Notes: generated from the sequence alone by a model not told the origin. 64,000 bases of DNA from Fontibacterium temperatum (GCA_964203055.1 CAXNKS010000001.1:186001-250000); one strand, 5' to 3'; shown: positions 25,352 through 35,013, counted from the stretch's first letter. Numbers and translations are program-made.

Positions 25352-25987
25352 TTAAGGATATAAAATTTCTTTTACCCAACGAGATCCCAATTTTTTATAT
25401 CTAAGTCTTTCATGAATTCTATTGTGTCCATCTAACCAAAATTCAACTTCATTTGCTTTTAAAGCAAAACCTGACCAGTAAGGGGGCCTTGGAACTTTTT
25501 TATGACTTGGAAATTTTTTTTTATATTGTTGAATTCTATTCATTAAATCTGATCTAGATTCCATAGGCCTAGACTGTATAGATGCCCAAGCGCCAATCCT
25601 GCTTCCATAGGGTCTTGAATTAAAATATTTGTCAGCAACTTTACCTGGAACTTTTGCAATTGAGCCTTCAATTCTTATTTGTCTTCTTATACTTTTCCAA
25701 TGAAAACACATTGAAGCTTTTGGATTACTCTTCAATTCATTGCTTTTTTTACTATTCAAATTTGTATAGAAAATAAATTCTTTATTAGTTAATCCTTTAA
25801 GAAGCACCATACGAACCGATGGCTGTTTGTTGCGATTAACTGTTGCAAGCGCTAGAGCATTTGGGTCATTAATTTCTGTTTTTTTGGCTTTTGCCATCCA
25901 AGTTTTGAACAGATCAAATGGATTTTTCTTATTTAAAAAACATGAATTGAGTCCAGCTTTGTTCGATTTATATTTTTTTTGATTCAT
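25352..25987 (-). CDS. pdxH: pyridoxamine/pyridoxine 5'-phosphate oxidase
   Basis: PdxH is an FMN enzyme that makes pyridoxal 5'-phosphate, the cofactor needed by, for example, metZ in this window. The 211-residue protein shows NALALATVNRNKQPSVRMVL, FIFYTNLNSKKSNELKSNP, CFHWKSIRRQIRIEGSIAK, SRIGAWASIQS and the C-terminal VEFWLDGHNRIHERLRY. Length and motifs match the family throughout. It diverges from aroC by 33 bases. Confidence 0.95.
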   Translation of the reverse strand: MNQKKYKSNKAGLNSCFLNKKNPFDLFKTWMAKAKKTEINDPNALALATVNRNKQPSVRMVLLKGLTNKEFIFYTNLNSKKSNELKSNPKASMCFHWKSIRRQIRIEGSIAKVPGKVADKYFNSRPYGSRIGAWASIQSRPMESRSDLMNRIQQYKKKFPSHKKVPRPPYWSGFALKANEVEFWLDGHNRIHERLRYKKLGSRWVKEILYP

Positions 25988-26020
25988 AAATAACTAAAAA
26001 TACCTTATAAAATATATTTA

Positions 26021-27106
26021 ATGTCATTTAATACTTTTGGAAAGCTATTTAGATTTACTACATGGGGAGAATCCCATGGTCCTGCAATAGGCTGCGTGGT
26101 TGACGGCTGTCCGCCAAATATCCCTATTTCTGAAAAAGATGTTCAAGTTGAGCTTAATAAGAGAAGACCTGGCCAGTCAAAATTTGTAACTCAAAGAAAA
26201 GAGAAAGATCTGGTGCAAATATTATCTGGTGTGTTTCAAGGAAAAACTACTGGAACTCCAATATCAATGATCATCTTTAATGAGGACACTAAGTCTAGAG
26301 ACTATGAAAGTATTAAAGATAAATTTAGACCAGGACATGCTGATTTTACTTACTTTATGAAGTACGGAAACCGTGACTTTAGAGGTGGCGGGAGACAATC
26401 CGCCAGAGAAACTGCTTCGCGAGTTGCAGCTGGAGCCATTGCTAAAGTTGTTTTAAATAAATTACTTGGAAAAAAATTTTCCATAACTGGTGGAGTTATT
26501 CAAATTGGTCCACTGATGATTGATCGCAATCTTTGGAATGATAAAGAAATTAGAAAAAATCCTTTCTTTTGTCCTGATAAAGAAACTGTGCCTGTTTGGG
26601 AACAATACTTATTAGATATTAGAAAAGCTGGAAGTTCATGTGGTGCAATTATCGAACTTAGAGCAAAAGGAATTCCAGTTGGACTGGGCGCTCCTATTTA
26701 TTCCAAACTTGATCAAGATATTGCTGCAGGACTTATGAGTATCAATGCGGTTAAAGGTGTGAACATTGGCGCTGGTATGAATGCTGCAAGCTTAACAGGT
26801 GAAACTAATTCTGATGAAATAAGATCTAAAAGCGGAAAAGCAAAATTTTTGTCTAATAATGCAGGTGGAATTTTAGGTGGAATTTCTACAGGACAAGAAA
26901 TTATTGCATCGTTTGCAGTTAAACCAACATCTTCAATTTTAAACACTCGTGACACTATTGATACTAAAGGAAAAAATACAAAAATTTCTGTTCGTGGCAG
27001 ACATGATCCTTGTGTTGGAATTCGTGCTGTTCCAATTGGGGAAGCTATGCTTGCATGCATTCTACTAGATCATTTGATGATGCACCGAGCGCAATGCGGT
27101 AACTAG
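26021..27106 (+). CDS. aroC: chorismate synthase
   Basis: AroC converts EPSP to chorismate, the last common step to aromatic amino acids and folate, using reduced FMN. The 361-residue protein begins FGKLFRFTTWGESHGPAIGC and has RRPGQSKFVTQRKE, RPGHADFTYFMKYGNRDFRGGGR-type flavin/substrate segments (about residues 105-128), SARETASRVAAGA, and NAGGILGGISTGQEI plus RHDPCVGIRAVPIGEAM near the end. It is followed after 3 bases by the rhomboid gene, so the two are probably cotranscribed. Confidence 0.97.
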   Translation: MSFNTFGKLFRFTTWGESHGPAIGCVVDGCPPNIPISEKDVQVELNKRRPGQSKFVTQRKEKDLVQILSGVFQGKTTGTPISMIIFNEDTKSRDYESIKDKFRPGHADFTYFMKYGNRDFRGGGRQSARETASRVAAGAIAKVVLNKLLGKKFSITGGVIQIGPLMIDRNLWNDKEIRKNPFFCPDKETVPVWEQYLLDIRKAGSSCGAIIELRAKGIPVGLGAPIYSKLDQDIAAGLMSINAVKGVNIGAGMNAASLTGETNSDEIRSKSGKAKFLSNNAGGILGGISTGQEIIASFAVKPTSSILNTRDTIDTKGKNTKISVRGRHDPCVGIRAVPIGEAMLACILLDHLMMHRAQCGN

Positions 27107-27109
27107 TTT

Positions 27110-27847
27110 GTGATCCCATTAAAAGACGAAAACAGTACACTCTCTACTCCAATACTAAGTTACGCAATAATAGGCATTTGTGTTGTAGTTTTTTTAATAC
27201 AAATAAGTTCTCCTGGTTTTGATAATGGACATTTATTTTATTCTTATGGAGTAGTTCCAACTTCACTTCTTGGTATTGAGCCTTTACCAAATGATCTAAA
27301 TAAAATTGATCCTTATCTTACTTTGATTACTTCAATGTTTATGCATGGAGGCTTTATGCATTTGATAGGAAATATGCTTTATATGTGGATCTTTGCTGAC
27401 AATATTGAAGATGATCTGGGAAAAGTAAAATTTATTTTATTTTATTTAGCATCAGGTGTTGCGGCTGCAATGACTCAGGTTTATTTAAATGTAAATTCAA
27501 CTATCCCTATGGTTGGAGCAAGCGGAGCAATCAGCGGAGTACTAGGCGCTTATATGGTCAGATATCCAAAGAATAAAGTTTTAGTATTAATACCTTTGGG
27601 ATTTTTTACTCAACTAGTGAGAATTCCTGCAATGTTTGTTTTGGGGTTTTGGTTTATCTTACAATTTATTAGTTCGAGTGGAAGCTCTGGTCAGGGTGGT
27701 GTTGCTTATGGAGCTCATATTGGAGGGTTTGTGTTTGGAGCTGCTGTGATGTTTTTCTTTGGAAACTTTTTAATTCCTAAGAAAGCATTCTTTAAAGCTC
27801 TTAATGAAAAAGACGGTAAGAAAAAAAATCCCTGGATACAGGACTAA
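27110..27847 (+). CDS. rhomboid family intramembrane serine protease
   Basis: Rhomboids cleave membrane proteins within the bilayer. The 245-residue protein has six or seven helices, the L1-loop and helix 2 segment MFMHGGFMHLIGNMLYMWIF, the nucleophile serine in VGASGAISGVLGAYM (about residue 143) and the catalytic histidine in YGAHIGGFVFG (about residue 205). The start is GTG at 27110, three bases after aroC. The substrate is unknown. Confidence 0.9.
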   Translation: MIPLKDENSTLSTPILSYAIIGICVVVFLIQISSPGFDNGHLFYSYGVVPTSLLGIEPLPNDLNKIDPYLTLITSMFMHGGFMHLIGNMLYMWIFADNIEDDLGKVKFILFYLASGVAAAMTQVYLNVNSTIPMVGASGAISGVLGAYMVRYPKNKVLVLIPLGFFTQLVRIPAMFVLGFWFILQFISSSGSSGQGGVAYGAHIGGFVFGAAVMFFFGNFLIPKKAFFKALNEKDGKKKNPWIQD

Positions 27848-27852
27848 GTTAC

Positions 27853-27950
27853 CCACATAAAATAACAGCAAAATTAGATGAATGTTCTCGTTTTGATTCC
27901 CTTTTGATTCCATTTTGAATCAAATTTTCTACTTTTAAGAGTGTATGTGG
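27853..27950. terminator. nested inverted repeats between convergent genes, probable bidirectional terminator
   Basis: Inner hairpin: TTTGATTC at 27903-27910 pairs with GAATCAAA at 27917-27924 across a 6-base loop, followed by TTTT at 27925-27928. An upstream direct copy of TTTTGATTCC lies at 27891-27900. Outer repeat: CCACATA at 27853-27859 pairs with TATGTGG at 27944-27950. The region separates the convergent rhomboid and SDR genes, so termination in both directions fits. Confidence 0.55.
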
Positions 27951-27960
27951 ATACTTAAAT

Positions 27961-28704
27961 TTAAATCGTCATTCCACCGTCTAATGGGTAAACGACACCA
28001 GTAGAAAATGCTGATTCATCAGTTGCTAAATATGTGGCAAGGGCCGCCACCTCTTCTGGTTTTCCTAATCTTCCCATAGGCTGTCTATCGATAAAATCTT
28101 TTCTCGCTTTTTCAGGATCTTTAAAAGAATTAACTCTATCTTCCCATGAAGGGGTATGAACTGTTCCTGGAGCAATAGCATTACATCTAATATTATATTT
28201 TAAAAAATCAACTGCGATAGATTTTGTGAGACCGATGACAGCTGCTTTTGTAGCTCCATATACAAATCTATCTTTAACTCCTTTAACGCTAGATACAACT
28301 GAAGCCATATTAATTATAACGCCTGATTTTTGATCTACCATTTTAGGAATAATGTTTTTAATCATTAAATACATAGACCTAACATTTACATTAAATGAAA
28401 AATCCCAATCTTTTTCTTCACACTCTAGTATTGTCCCGTTATGAACAAACCCTACACAGTTAAAAAGAACATCAACTTTAGAAATAGTATCTGCAAATTT
28501 TTTAATATCCGCAGCATTAGTTGAGTCTAAAGTATAAGTTTTAATTTTAGGATATTCTTTTGAAAGCTCTTCTAATTTATTAGTTCTATTAATGTCTGTT
28601 GCAATAACGTTGGCTCCTTCTTTAAAAAATCGAATAGCTGTTTCTTTACCAATCCCCTGTCCCGCTGCAGTGATTATTACGCTTTTATTTTCTAATCTTT
28701 TCAT
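27961..28704 (-). CDS. short-chain dehydrogenase/reductase (BDH2-like)
   Basis: This classical SDR has 247 residues: NAD-binding TAAGQGIGKETAIRFF, an aspartate after strand 2 (VIATDINR) suggesting NAD preference, INMASVVSS with the catalytic serine, YGATKAAVIGLTKS with Tyr and Lys, and NIRCNAIAPGTVHTPSW. The last motif is typical of the 3-hydroxybutyrate dehydrogenase type 2 / 2-keto-3-deoxy-fuconate dehydrogenase subgroup. It lies beside the DUF1445 gene, 40 bases apart and divergent, so its substrate may be a hydroxy acid of the same catabolic island. The exact substrate is not determinable. Confidence 0.85.
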   Translation of the reverse strand: MKRLENKSVIITAAGQGIGKETAIRFFKEGANVIATDINRTNKLEELSKEYPKIKTYTLDSTNAADIKKFADTISKVDVLFNCVGFVHNGTILECEEKDWDFSFNVNVRSMYLMIKNIIPKMVDQKSGVIINMASVVSSVKGVKDRFVYGATKAAVIGLTKSIAVDFLKYNIRCNAIAPGTVHTPSWEDRVNSFKDPEKARKDFIDRQPMGRLGKPEEVAALATYLATDESAFSTGVVYPLDGGMTI

Positions 28705-28744
28705 TTAAATTAAATTTTATATTAAAAAAATTTTATAAAATTAA

Positions 28745-29533
28745 ATGTTAAATATCACAGATCCAGCTGAGGCAAGAAAAATTATTAGAGCTGATAAATA
28801 CGATAAGCAAACAGCAGGTATTGCTGGAAAATATGTGCAAGGAAACATTTGTATATTGCCAAGTAAATACGCTCTAGATTTTGCAGCATTCTGTCAAAAA
28901 AATCCGAAACCTTGTCCGCTTATCGGTTTTGGAATTAAAGGTGATCCCCACTTAAAAGATTTAGGAGATATAGACATTAGGACAGATGTTCCAAAATATA
29001 AAATTTGGCAAAATGGAAAAGTAGTAGATGAGCCTACTAATATTAAAAAATATTGGAATGATGATTTGGTAACTTTTGTTCTAGGTTGTTCGATGTCATT
29101 TGAATTGCCATTAATGGAAGCTGGAATTGAAATGCAGCACATAAAAAATAATACGACTGTTCCAATGTATAAAACAAATATTGATTGTGAGCCTGCGGGA
29201 CCTTTTAAAGGAAAATTAGTTGTATCAATGAGACCTTTGAATGCGGAAGATACTATAAAAGCAATTCAAATCTCCTCTCGTTTTCCAGCAGTTCATGGAG
29301 CTCCCATTCATCTTGGCGATCCTGCGCAAATTGGAATAAAAGATATTATGAAACCAGAATATGGCGATGCGCCAAGAGTAATTAAAAATAATGAAATTCC
29401 AGTATTTTGGGCTTGTGGAGTAACGCCTCAGTCTGTTGTTGAAAATTGCAAACCTGATTTTTGTATCACTCACAAACCGGGATCAATGTTAATTACTGAT
29501 AAATTAAACAGCAGTCTTGCTGCAATTAATTAA
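28745..29533 (+). CDS. DUF1445 protein (putative hydro-lyase / D-glutamate cyclase family)
   Basis: The 262-residue protein matches the DUF1445 (YcsI-like) family throughout: DPAEARKIIRADKYDKQTAG, GYVQGN-like KYVQGNICILPSKYALDF, NPKPCPLIGFGIKGDP, FVLGCSMSFELPLMEAGI, GKLVVSMRPLNAEDTIKA and WACGVTPQSVVENCKPDFCI. The mammalian member of the family cyclises D-glutamate to 5-oxo-D-proline, and bacterial members are frequently neighbours of 5-oxoprolinase genes. Here pxpA, pxpB and pxpC lie about 5 kb away across a LIV-type importer, which supports a role in D-glutamate/5-oxoproline metabolism. Its end overlaps livF by 4 bases. Confidence 0.85.
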   Translation: MLNITDPAEARKIIRADKYDKQTAGIAGKYVQGNICILPSKYALDFAAFCQKNPKPCPLIGFGIKGDPHLKDLGDIDIRTDVPKYKIWQNGKVVDEPTNIKKYWNDDLVTFVLGCSMSFELPLMEAGIEMQHIKNNTTVPMYKTNIDCEPAGPFKGKLVVSMRPLNAEDTIKAIQISSRFPAVHGAPIHLGDPAQIGIKDIMKPEYGDAPRVIKNNEIPVFWACGVTPQSVVENCKPDFCITHKPGSMLITDKLNSSLAAIN

Positions 29534-30240
29534 GATCCTAGAAAAACTCTTTTAACTTCTTTACTATCTACTAAATCTTTTGAGGCTCCATCAATTACTA
29601 ATCTTCCACTCTCAAGAATATAACCCCGATTGGCCATACTTAAAGCAAGTCTGACATTTTGTTCAACAAATAAAATTGCAATTCCACGTTCTGCAATTTT
29701 TTTAAATATTAATTTTAAATCTTCAATTACTAATGGTGCAAGTCCAAGAAAGGGCTCATCTACCATTAATAATTTTGGCATTCCCATTAACCCTCTACCA
29801 ATTGCAAGCATTTGCTGCTCTCCGCCTGACATAGTGTTTGCGATTTGACTTGAGCGATCTTTTAATTTTGGAAAAAAATTATAAATATCTTGCAAAGATT
29901 TCTCTCGTTCAGCTTTAGCTTTTTCATGATAAGCGCCTAATAATAAATTCTGTAATACTGTTAAATAAGGAAATACTCTTCTTCTTTCAAGAACATGAGA
30001 AATACCAACGCCAACTCTTTGATAAGTTTCAAACTTATGGATTGGAATATTATTGAAATCTATTTCGCCATTTTTAATTTTAATTAAACCACTGATACTA
30101 TTAAGAACTGTACTTTTTCCAGATCCATTTGGCCCAAGCAAAGCTACAATTTCTCCTTCTTTAACGCTCAATGAAACATTCCAAATAACTTGGTAATCAT
30201 CATAAGCAACGTCTATATTTTTTATATTAAGCAGCATCAA
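29530..30240 (-). CDS. livF: LIV-type ABC transporter ATP-binding protein LivF
   Basis: This is one of the two ATPases of a branched-chain-amino-acid-type (HAAT family) importer. The 236-residue protein shows Walker A LLGPNGSGKSTVLN (about residue 35), signature MSGGEQQMLAIGRGLM, Walker B LLMVDEPFLGLAPL and the His-loop ILFVEQNVRLAL. The order livH-livM-livG-livF on the minus strand is the usual one. The start overlaps livG by 14 bases. The actual substrate is unlikely to be read from the ATPase; neighbouring genes suggest glutamate-derived compounds. Confidence 0.9.
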   Translation of the reverse strand: MMLLNIKNIDVAYDDYQVIWNVSLSVKEGEIVALLGPNGSGKSTVLNSISGLIKIKNGEIDFNNIPIHKFETYQRVGVGISHVLERRRVFPYLTVLQNLLLGAYHEKAKAEREKSLQDIYNFFPKLKDRSSQIANTMSGGEQQMLAIGRGLMGMPKLLMVDEPFLGLAPLVIEDLKLIFKKIAERGIAILFVEQNVRLALSMANRGYILESGRLVIDGASKDLVDSKEVKRVFLGS

Positions 30241-30953
30241 CTGTTCCTAAGTAAGCGTCTATCACTTGTGAATTTTGACTAATATTTTTTGGAATATCAA
30301 AAGCAATTCTTTTTCCTTGGTTAAGAGCAAGAATTCGGTCTGAAATATCCATGATAATTTTCATGTTATGCTCAATGGTTACAACAGTTATTCCATTTTT
30401 TTTTAATTTTAAAACTAACTCCACAAGACCTGGAATAGTTCTTTGATCAACTCCTCCTGTCACCTCATCCATAAGTAATAATTTTGGATCTGTTGCCAAA
30501 GCTCTCGCAAGTTCTAATCTTTTACGTTGTCCTGTTGAAAGTTCCTTCGCATAGTGATGTCTTTTTTCAATCAGATCTACAAAATCAATAATTTCCAAAG
30601 CTTTATCACGAGCAACTTTTAAATTTTTTTCTTTTACTAATGCTCCAACAATTACATTTTCTAATAACGTTTGATCAGCAAAAGGTTTTAATTTTTGAAA
30701 AGTTCTACCAACTCCCATTCTACAAATTAAATCGGGTCTAATATTTGTAATATTTTTTTCTCTTAATAAAACTTGGCCTTTGTCTGATTTTGTAAATCCA
30801 GTAATCAAGATCAAATAATGTCGACTTTCCAGCTCCATTGGGTCCAATAACTCCTAGAATCTCTCCTTCTTTAACGTCAAAAGAAATATCGCTATTTGCA
30901 TGAATACCCCCGAATGATCTGCTTAAATTTTCAACTTTTAGTAAAATACTCAT
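30227..30953 (-). pseudogene. livG: LIV-type ABC transporter ATP-binding protein LivG, one frameshift
   Basis: This is the second ATPase of the importer, broken as read. The N-terminal piece (ATG at 30953) carries Walker A GVIGPNGAGKSTLFDL and then leaves frame; the rest (30227-30805) carries ITGFTKSDKGQVLL, GVGRTFQKLKPF, signature STGQRKRLELARAL and LLMDEVTGG. Removing one base at 30806 joins FDL to ITGF and gives a continuous 241-residue LivG of normal length. All motifs are intact on both sides, so a consensus insertion is more likely than decay. Walker B reads MDEVTGG rather than the common LDEP. Confidence 0.85.
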
Positions 30954-31975
30954 TTTGCTTTTTCTCTTTCTCTAAAAGATTTTGGAATAAGAGAAACAAT
31001 TCCAGCGGGTCTAAATATACAAATGATAATAATTAAAACTCCATAAACAATTAAATCGATAGAATGTCCTGTGCCACCAAAATAAATTCTAGAAAATTCT
31101 GATATTGGGATTAAGATTACTGCTCCAATAATTGGACCCCAAATATTTCCAACTCCTCCCATTACTGAAATTAATAAAACTAAAATCGATATATCAACAT
31201 TAAACGCATTATTAGGATCAACAATTAAAACATATTGGGCATAGATACTTCCCATCGGAGCCATAATCATAGCTGAAATAATGAAAGCAATAATTTTGTA
31301 TTTTGATACGTGAATTCCAAGACTTGATGCTGCATCGGATTGATCACGAATAGCTCTAAGTCGGTAACCAAGTTTAGATCTATTTAATAACCATACTAAA
31401 AAAAAGGAGCCAATGAAAAATATCAAAGAAATATAATAATAAGCAACCTTACTCTTGTGAAACTGCATTGAACTCCAAGGGCTGTCTCTATTAATTGGTA
31501 TCCATAATCCTGATGATGAACCAACCTCAGGCCACCTTTGAAAAACAACTTGAAAACTTATGCCAATTAACAAAGTGGCAATTGCAAAGTAATGTCCTTT
31601 TAATCTTAAAATTGGAATGCCAATTAACATTGCAACAAATCCTGAAATTCCAATTCCTATTAAAATTCCAATCCAAGGAGTGATATGAAGTTTGACATAA
31701 AAATATGCAGTTGCATAAGCACCTATTCCGTAAAATATTGCATGGCCTAAACTGATTTGACCTGAAAAACCTGCAAGCACGTTCCAAGATTGCGCCATCA
31801 CAGCATGCATAAAAATCATCATCATTAAATGGATTGCAAATTTAGACGGTGAAGTGAAAGGAAATAGAAGCAAACCTAAAACAACAATACCAATTATAAT
31901 AAGAGAATTTTTATTGAAATACCAAAGCGGTTCATTTTTAGCTTCTAATAATTTTTCTGAAATATTATTAATCAT
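30950..31975 (-). CDS. livM: LIV-type ABC transporter permease LivM
   Basis: This inner-membrane permease of the HAAT importer has about nine helices over 341 residues. NVLAGFSGQISLGHAIFYGIGAYA, ILRLKGHYFAIATLLIG, DAASSLGIHVSKYKIIAFIISA and LISVMGGVGNIWGPIIGAVI are the conserved LivM segments, with the EAA-like loop around RLRAIRDQSDAASSLG. The frame stays open to an ATG at 32011, but those 12 extra residues would run into livH. The ATG at 31975, one base after the livH stop, is the natural start and gives MINNISEKLLEAKNEP. Its stop overlaps the livG start by four bases (ATGA). Confidence 0.9.
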   Translation of the reverse strand: MINNISEKLLEAKNEPLWYFNKNSLIIIGIVVLGLLLFPFTSPSKFAIHLMMMIFMHAVMAQSWNVLAGFSGQISLGHAIFYGIGAYATAYFYVKLHITPWIGILIGIGISGFVAMLIGIPILRLKGHYFAIATLLIGISFQVVFQRWPEVGSSSGLWIPINRDSPWSSMQFHKSKVAYYYISLIFFIGSFFLVWLLNRSKLGYRLRAIRDQSDAASSLGIHVSKYKIIAFIISAMIMAPMGSIYAQYVLIVDPNNAFNVDISILVLLISVMGGVGNIWGPIIGAVILIPISEFSRIYFGGTGHSIDLIVYGVLIIIICIFRPAGIVSLIPKSFREREKAK

Positions 31976-31976
31976 T

Positions 31977-32846
31977 TTAATATCTTCCGAAAATTCCTTG
32001 TGGTCGCACAATCACTACAAATAAATAAACTGCAAAAACGTAAAGTAATTTAAATGACGGATCAATTAACAGTCCACCGACTGATTCAACAATTCCAATA
32101 ATAATTCCTGCAATTAAACTTCCAGTAATACTTCCAAATCCACCAAGAGCAACTGCAACAAAAGCAAATAAAGAAAAGTTAACGCCAACATCTGGAAATA
32201 CATAATAAAAATTTGAAAGCATTGAACCTGCAACTGCAACACAGCTAAGTCCTATTGCCCAGCCTAGTGCAAACATTTTATTTGATGGGATTCCTAAAAT
32301 TTCTGCAGCTTGTCTGTCTTGAGCAGTTGCTTGTAATGCTGTTCCTGTTTCAGTTTTTGTTACAAATAAATAAAGTAAAATAAATGCAACAAGACAAACC
32401 AAACTTGCATATAATTGAGGCTGACCAATAAAAATCCCTGAAATTTCAAATTTACCTTGGATAATTGGATTTTTAATTGTTCTAAAATCTGGCGTGAAAA
32501 AAAATTGTGCAAGAGCTCTAATAGCAACGGCAAGACCAAATGTTGCGCAAATCTGCACCAACATTGTTGAGTTTAAAATCTTTCGAATAATAAAATAATG
32601 TGTTGCAACACCAAGTGCAGCCATTACTAAAATGGTAAGTGGTATTGAATAGATTGGATCAATTCCAAACAACATCCAAAACCAGAAAGCAGAAAACATT
32701 GAAATCATTAAATGATCTCCGTGTGCAAAATTTACAATTTCCATTAAGACCAAAAATCAAACTTAGATCCAGCTGCAATTAAAGCGTAGATAAGACCCAT
32801 CAAGAATTCCGCTTATAATTGCCTGCATTACAACTTGTGATGTCAT
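31977..32846 (-). pseudogene. livH: LIV-type ABC transporter permease LivH, three frameshifts near the start
   Basis: This is the partner permease of LivM. From codon 33 on the frame is intact (MEIVNFAHGDHLMISMFSAF through VYLFVVIVRPQGIFGRY, with LQATAQDRQAAEILGIPSNK as the EAA loop). The beginning is scrambled as read: an ATG at 32846 gives MTSQVVMQAIISGIL, after which single extra bases at 32801, 32767 and 32744/32745 must be dropped to read MGLIYALIAAGLSLIFGLMEIVNF, the standard LivH N-terminus. The corrected length is 288 residues. Three indels in 57 bases with protein sense preserved on every side suggest local sequence error. Confidence 0.85.
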
Positions 32847-32913
32847 TATTAAATCTTATGTTTACAATATTTTAAATTCGTAGCTAATCTATTTAAAAAA
32901 ATAACGGAGATCT

Positions 32914-34182
32914 ATGAAAATAAAACCTAATATGTTTCGTATGCTGCCATTTCTCTTTCACTTAACTCATTTGCTGTTGCACAACAAAAAGTTAACGAAG
33001 TAGTAATTGGTGTTCTACATCCATTAACAGGCCCAGTTGCACAAATTGGTCTTGATTCAATTGCTGCGCTTAAAACTGCAGTAGAAATTGTTAACGAAGA
33101 TATTAATCTTGATATGCCTTTTGCAAAAGGAAAAGGATTGCCAGGATTAAAAGGTGCTAAAGTTAGATTAGTGGTATCAGACCACCAAGGAAAACCAGAA
33201 ATTGGTCAAGGTGAAGCTGAAAGATTAATCAACAATGAAAAAGTTCACGCTTTATTTGGAGCATACTTTTCAGCAGTAACTGCAACAACAAGTTTAGTTG
33301 CTGATAGAGCTGGAATTCCATATGTGAACGGAGCATCAACTGCACCAAATCTTACAGATCGTGGTTTAAAGTATTTCTTTAGAGTAACTCCACATGACGG
33401 TGAATTCACACAAGTAATGTATGATTTCATGGCGGATTTACAAAAGAAAAAGAATATCAAATTATCAAGTGTAAGCATTTTGCATGAAGATTCTCTTTGG
33501 GGAACTGATAGCGGAACTACACAAGAAAAGTTTGCAAAAGATAAGAGTTATAAAGTTGCTGACAAAATTGCATACAATGCAAAAGCAACTTCTTTAACAT
33601 CAGAAGTTCAAAAATTAAAAGCGTCTAACGCTGATGTTTTGCTTCCATCATCTTATACATCTGATGCGTTTCTTTTCTTAAAAACAGCTAAAGAATTGGA
33701 TTACAATCCAAAAATATTATTAGCTCAAAACGCTGGTTACACAGACCCAAGCTTTATCACTACAATGGGTAAAGATGCTGAAGGTGTAATCACGAGATCA
33801 CCATATAACGCCGATCTTGCTAAAAAAATTCCTAACCTTGCCAAGGTGAATGAATTATTTAAAAAACACTCAAATGGAAGAGATCTATCTGATGTTCCAG
33901 CAAGAGAATTTACAGCGTTTATGGTTCTTATGGACGCAATCAACAGAGCTGGCTCTACTGATCCTGAGAAAATTCGTGTAGCTTTAACAAAAACGAATAT
34001 TCCTGCAAAAGACTTAATCATTCCTTATAAAGGTGTGAAGTTTGCAGCAAATGGACACAACGAGCTTACAAAGAGGAATTTTAATGCAAGTGCAAAATGG
34101 ACAATACTGTACAATTTATCCATTTGAATTCGCGGCTTGTGAAGTGAAATATCCTATGCCAACTTGGGCACAAAAAAAATAA
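32914..34182 (+). pseudogene. livJ: LIV-type periplasmic substrate-binding protein LivJ, frameshifted at both ends
   Basis: This is the periplasmic receptor of the importer. The ATG at 32914 follows a good ribosome site (GGAGA at 32906-32910). The signal peptide starts MKIKPNMFR; after 32940 one base seems missing, and the next frame reads AAISLSLNSFAVAQQKVNEV with a cleavage site after AVA. The body (VVIGVLHPLTGPVAQIGLDS, FGAYFSAVTATTSLVADRAG, YVNGASTAPNLTDRGLKYFF) is a type I periplasmic binding fold. Near 34074 one extra base hides the true end ILMQVQNGQYCTIYPFEFAA, which stops at 34182. The corrected protein is 422 residues. It is divergent from livHMGF and followed by a strong terminator. 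Confidence 0.85.
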
Positions 34183-34202
34183 GTAATTATTTTTAAAAAA
34201 TT

Positions 34203-34236
34203 AAGGGGCGGTTTTAACTAACCGTCCCTTTTTTTT
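34203..34236 (+). terminator. rho-independent terminator after livJ
   Basis: AAGGGGCGGTT (34203-34213) pairs with AACCGTCCCTT (34220-34230), with one G-T wobble and a 6-base loop, and runs into eight T residues ending at 34236. It sits 21 bases after the reconstructed livJ stop, supporting that stop rather than the early one at 34127. Confidence 0.88.
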
Positions 34237-34239
34237 GAG

Positions 34240-35013
34240 TTAATTAATTTTTTTTAATTTATCTAAAGATTTTAATTGAAAACCATTCTTAATTAGAACT
34301 TCTCTTAAGTATTGGGCATTATCTACAGCCGTTTGTTCATCGCCGTGAACGCAAATTGAATCTATGTCACAAGGAATTTGTTTTCCAGAGTAACAATTTA
34401 AAGCCTGATTTTCTAACATCCTAAGAACATGTCTTGCAGATTCTTCTCTGCCTAAGATCATTGCGTTAGGTTTTGATCTTGCAACAAGATAGCCATTATC
34501 TTCATAGTTTCTATCTGCAAACACCTCACAAGCAATTCTTAATTTTAAATCACGACCTGCTTTTTCCATCTCTGTCTGTGCATGCGCTAAGAAAATTATA
34601 TTTGGATCAAATTGTTTAATGGCTTTTGCTATGGTGAAAGAAAGTTCATAACTCTCACAAGCCATATTACTTAAGGCACCATGTGGTTTTACATGGGTTA
34701 CTTTCATTTTTAATTTATCTGCAACTTTGCTTAGAATTTCACATTGATCGATGACAAGTTTAGTAACTTCCTCTGGTGAAATATTCATTCTTTTTCTTCC
34801 AAAATTTTCTCTATCTAAATAAGAAGGATGAGATCCAATGCTAACCCCGTTATCTTTGGATATACGAATTGTCTTTTCCATCGTTTCTTCATCGCCCGCA
34901 TGATAGCCGCAAGCAATGTTTGCAGAATTTACTATTTTTAATAACGCAGGGTCGTTTTCTGTGGAATGAAACTTTGAACTTTCGCCAAGATCACTATTAA
35001 TATTTACTTCCAT
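34240..35013 (-). CDS. pxpA: 5-oxoprolinase subunit A (LamB/YcsF family)
   Basis: PxpA works with PxpB and PxpC to hydrolyse 5-oxoproline to glutamate at the expense of ATP. The 257-residue protein begins NINSDLGESSKFH and has IANIACGYHAGDEETMEKTI, SIGSHPSYLDRENFGRK, VTHVKPHGALSNMACES, VFADRNYEDNGYLVARSKP and DSICVHGDEQTAVDNA, all characteristic. It is divergent from pxpB/pxpC with 50 bases between starts, an unusual arrangement since the three are commonly in one direction. Confidence 0.95.
   Translation of the reverse strand: MEVNINSDLGESSKFHSTENDPALLKIVNSANIACGYHAGDEETMEKTIRISKDNGVSIGSHPSYLDRENFGRKRMNISPEEVTKLVIDQCEILSKVADKLKMKVTHVKPHGALSNMACESYELSFTIAKAIKQFDPNIIFLAHAQTEMEKAGRDLKLRIACEVFADRNYEDNGYLVARSKPNAMILGREESARHVLRMLENQALNCYSGKQIPCDIDSICVHGDEQTAVDNAQYLREVLIKNGFQLKSLDKLKKIN

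Noticed and set aside
31976..32011. Longer livM start at 32011
   Set aside because: The extra 12 residues overlap livH and do not resemble LivM; the ATG at 31975 sits directly after the livH stop.
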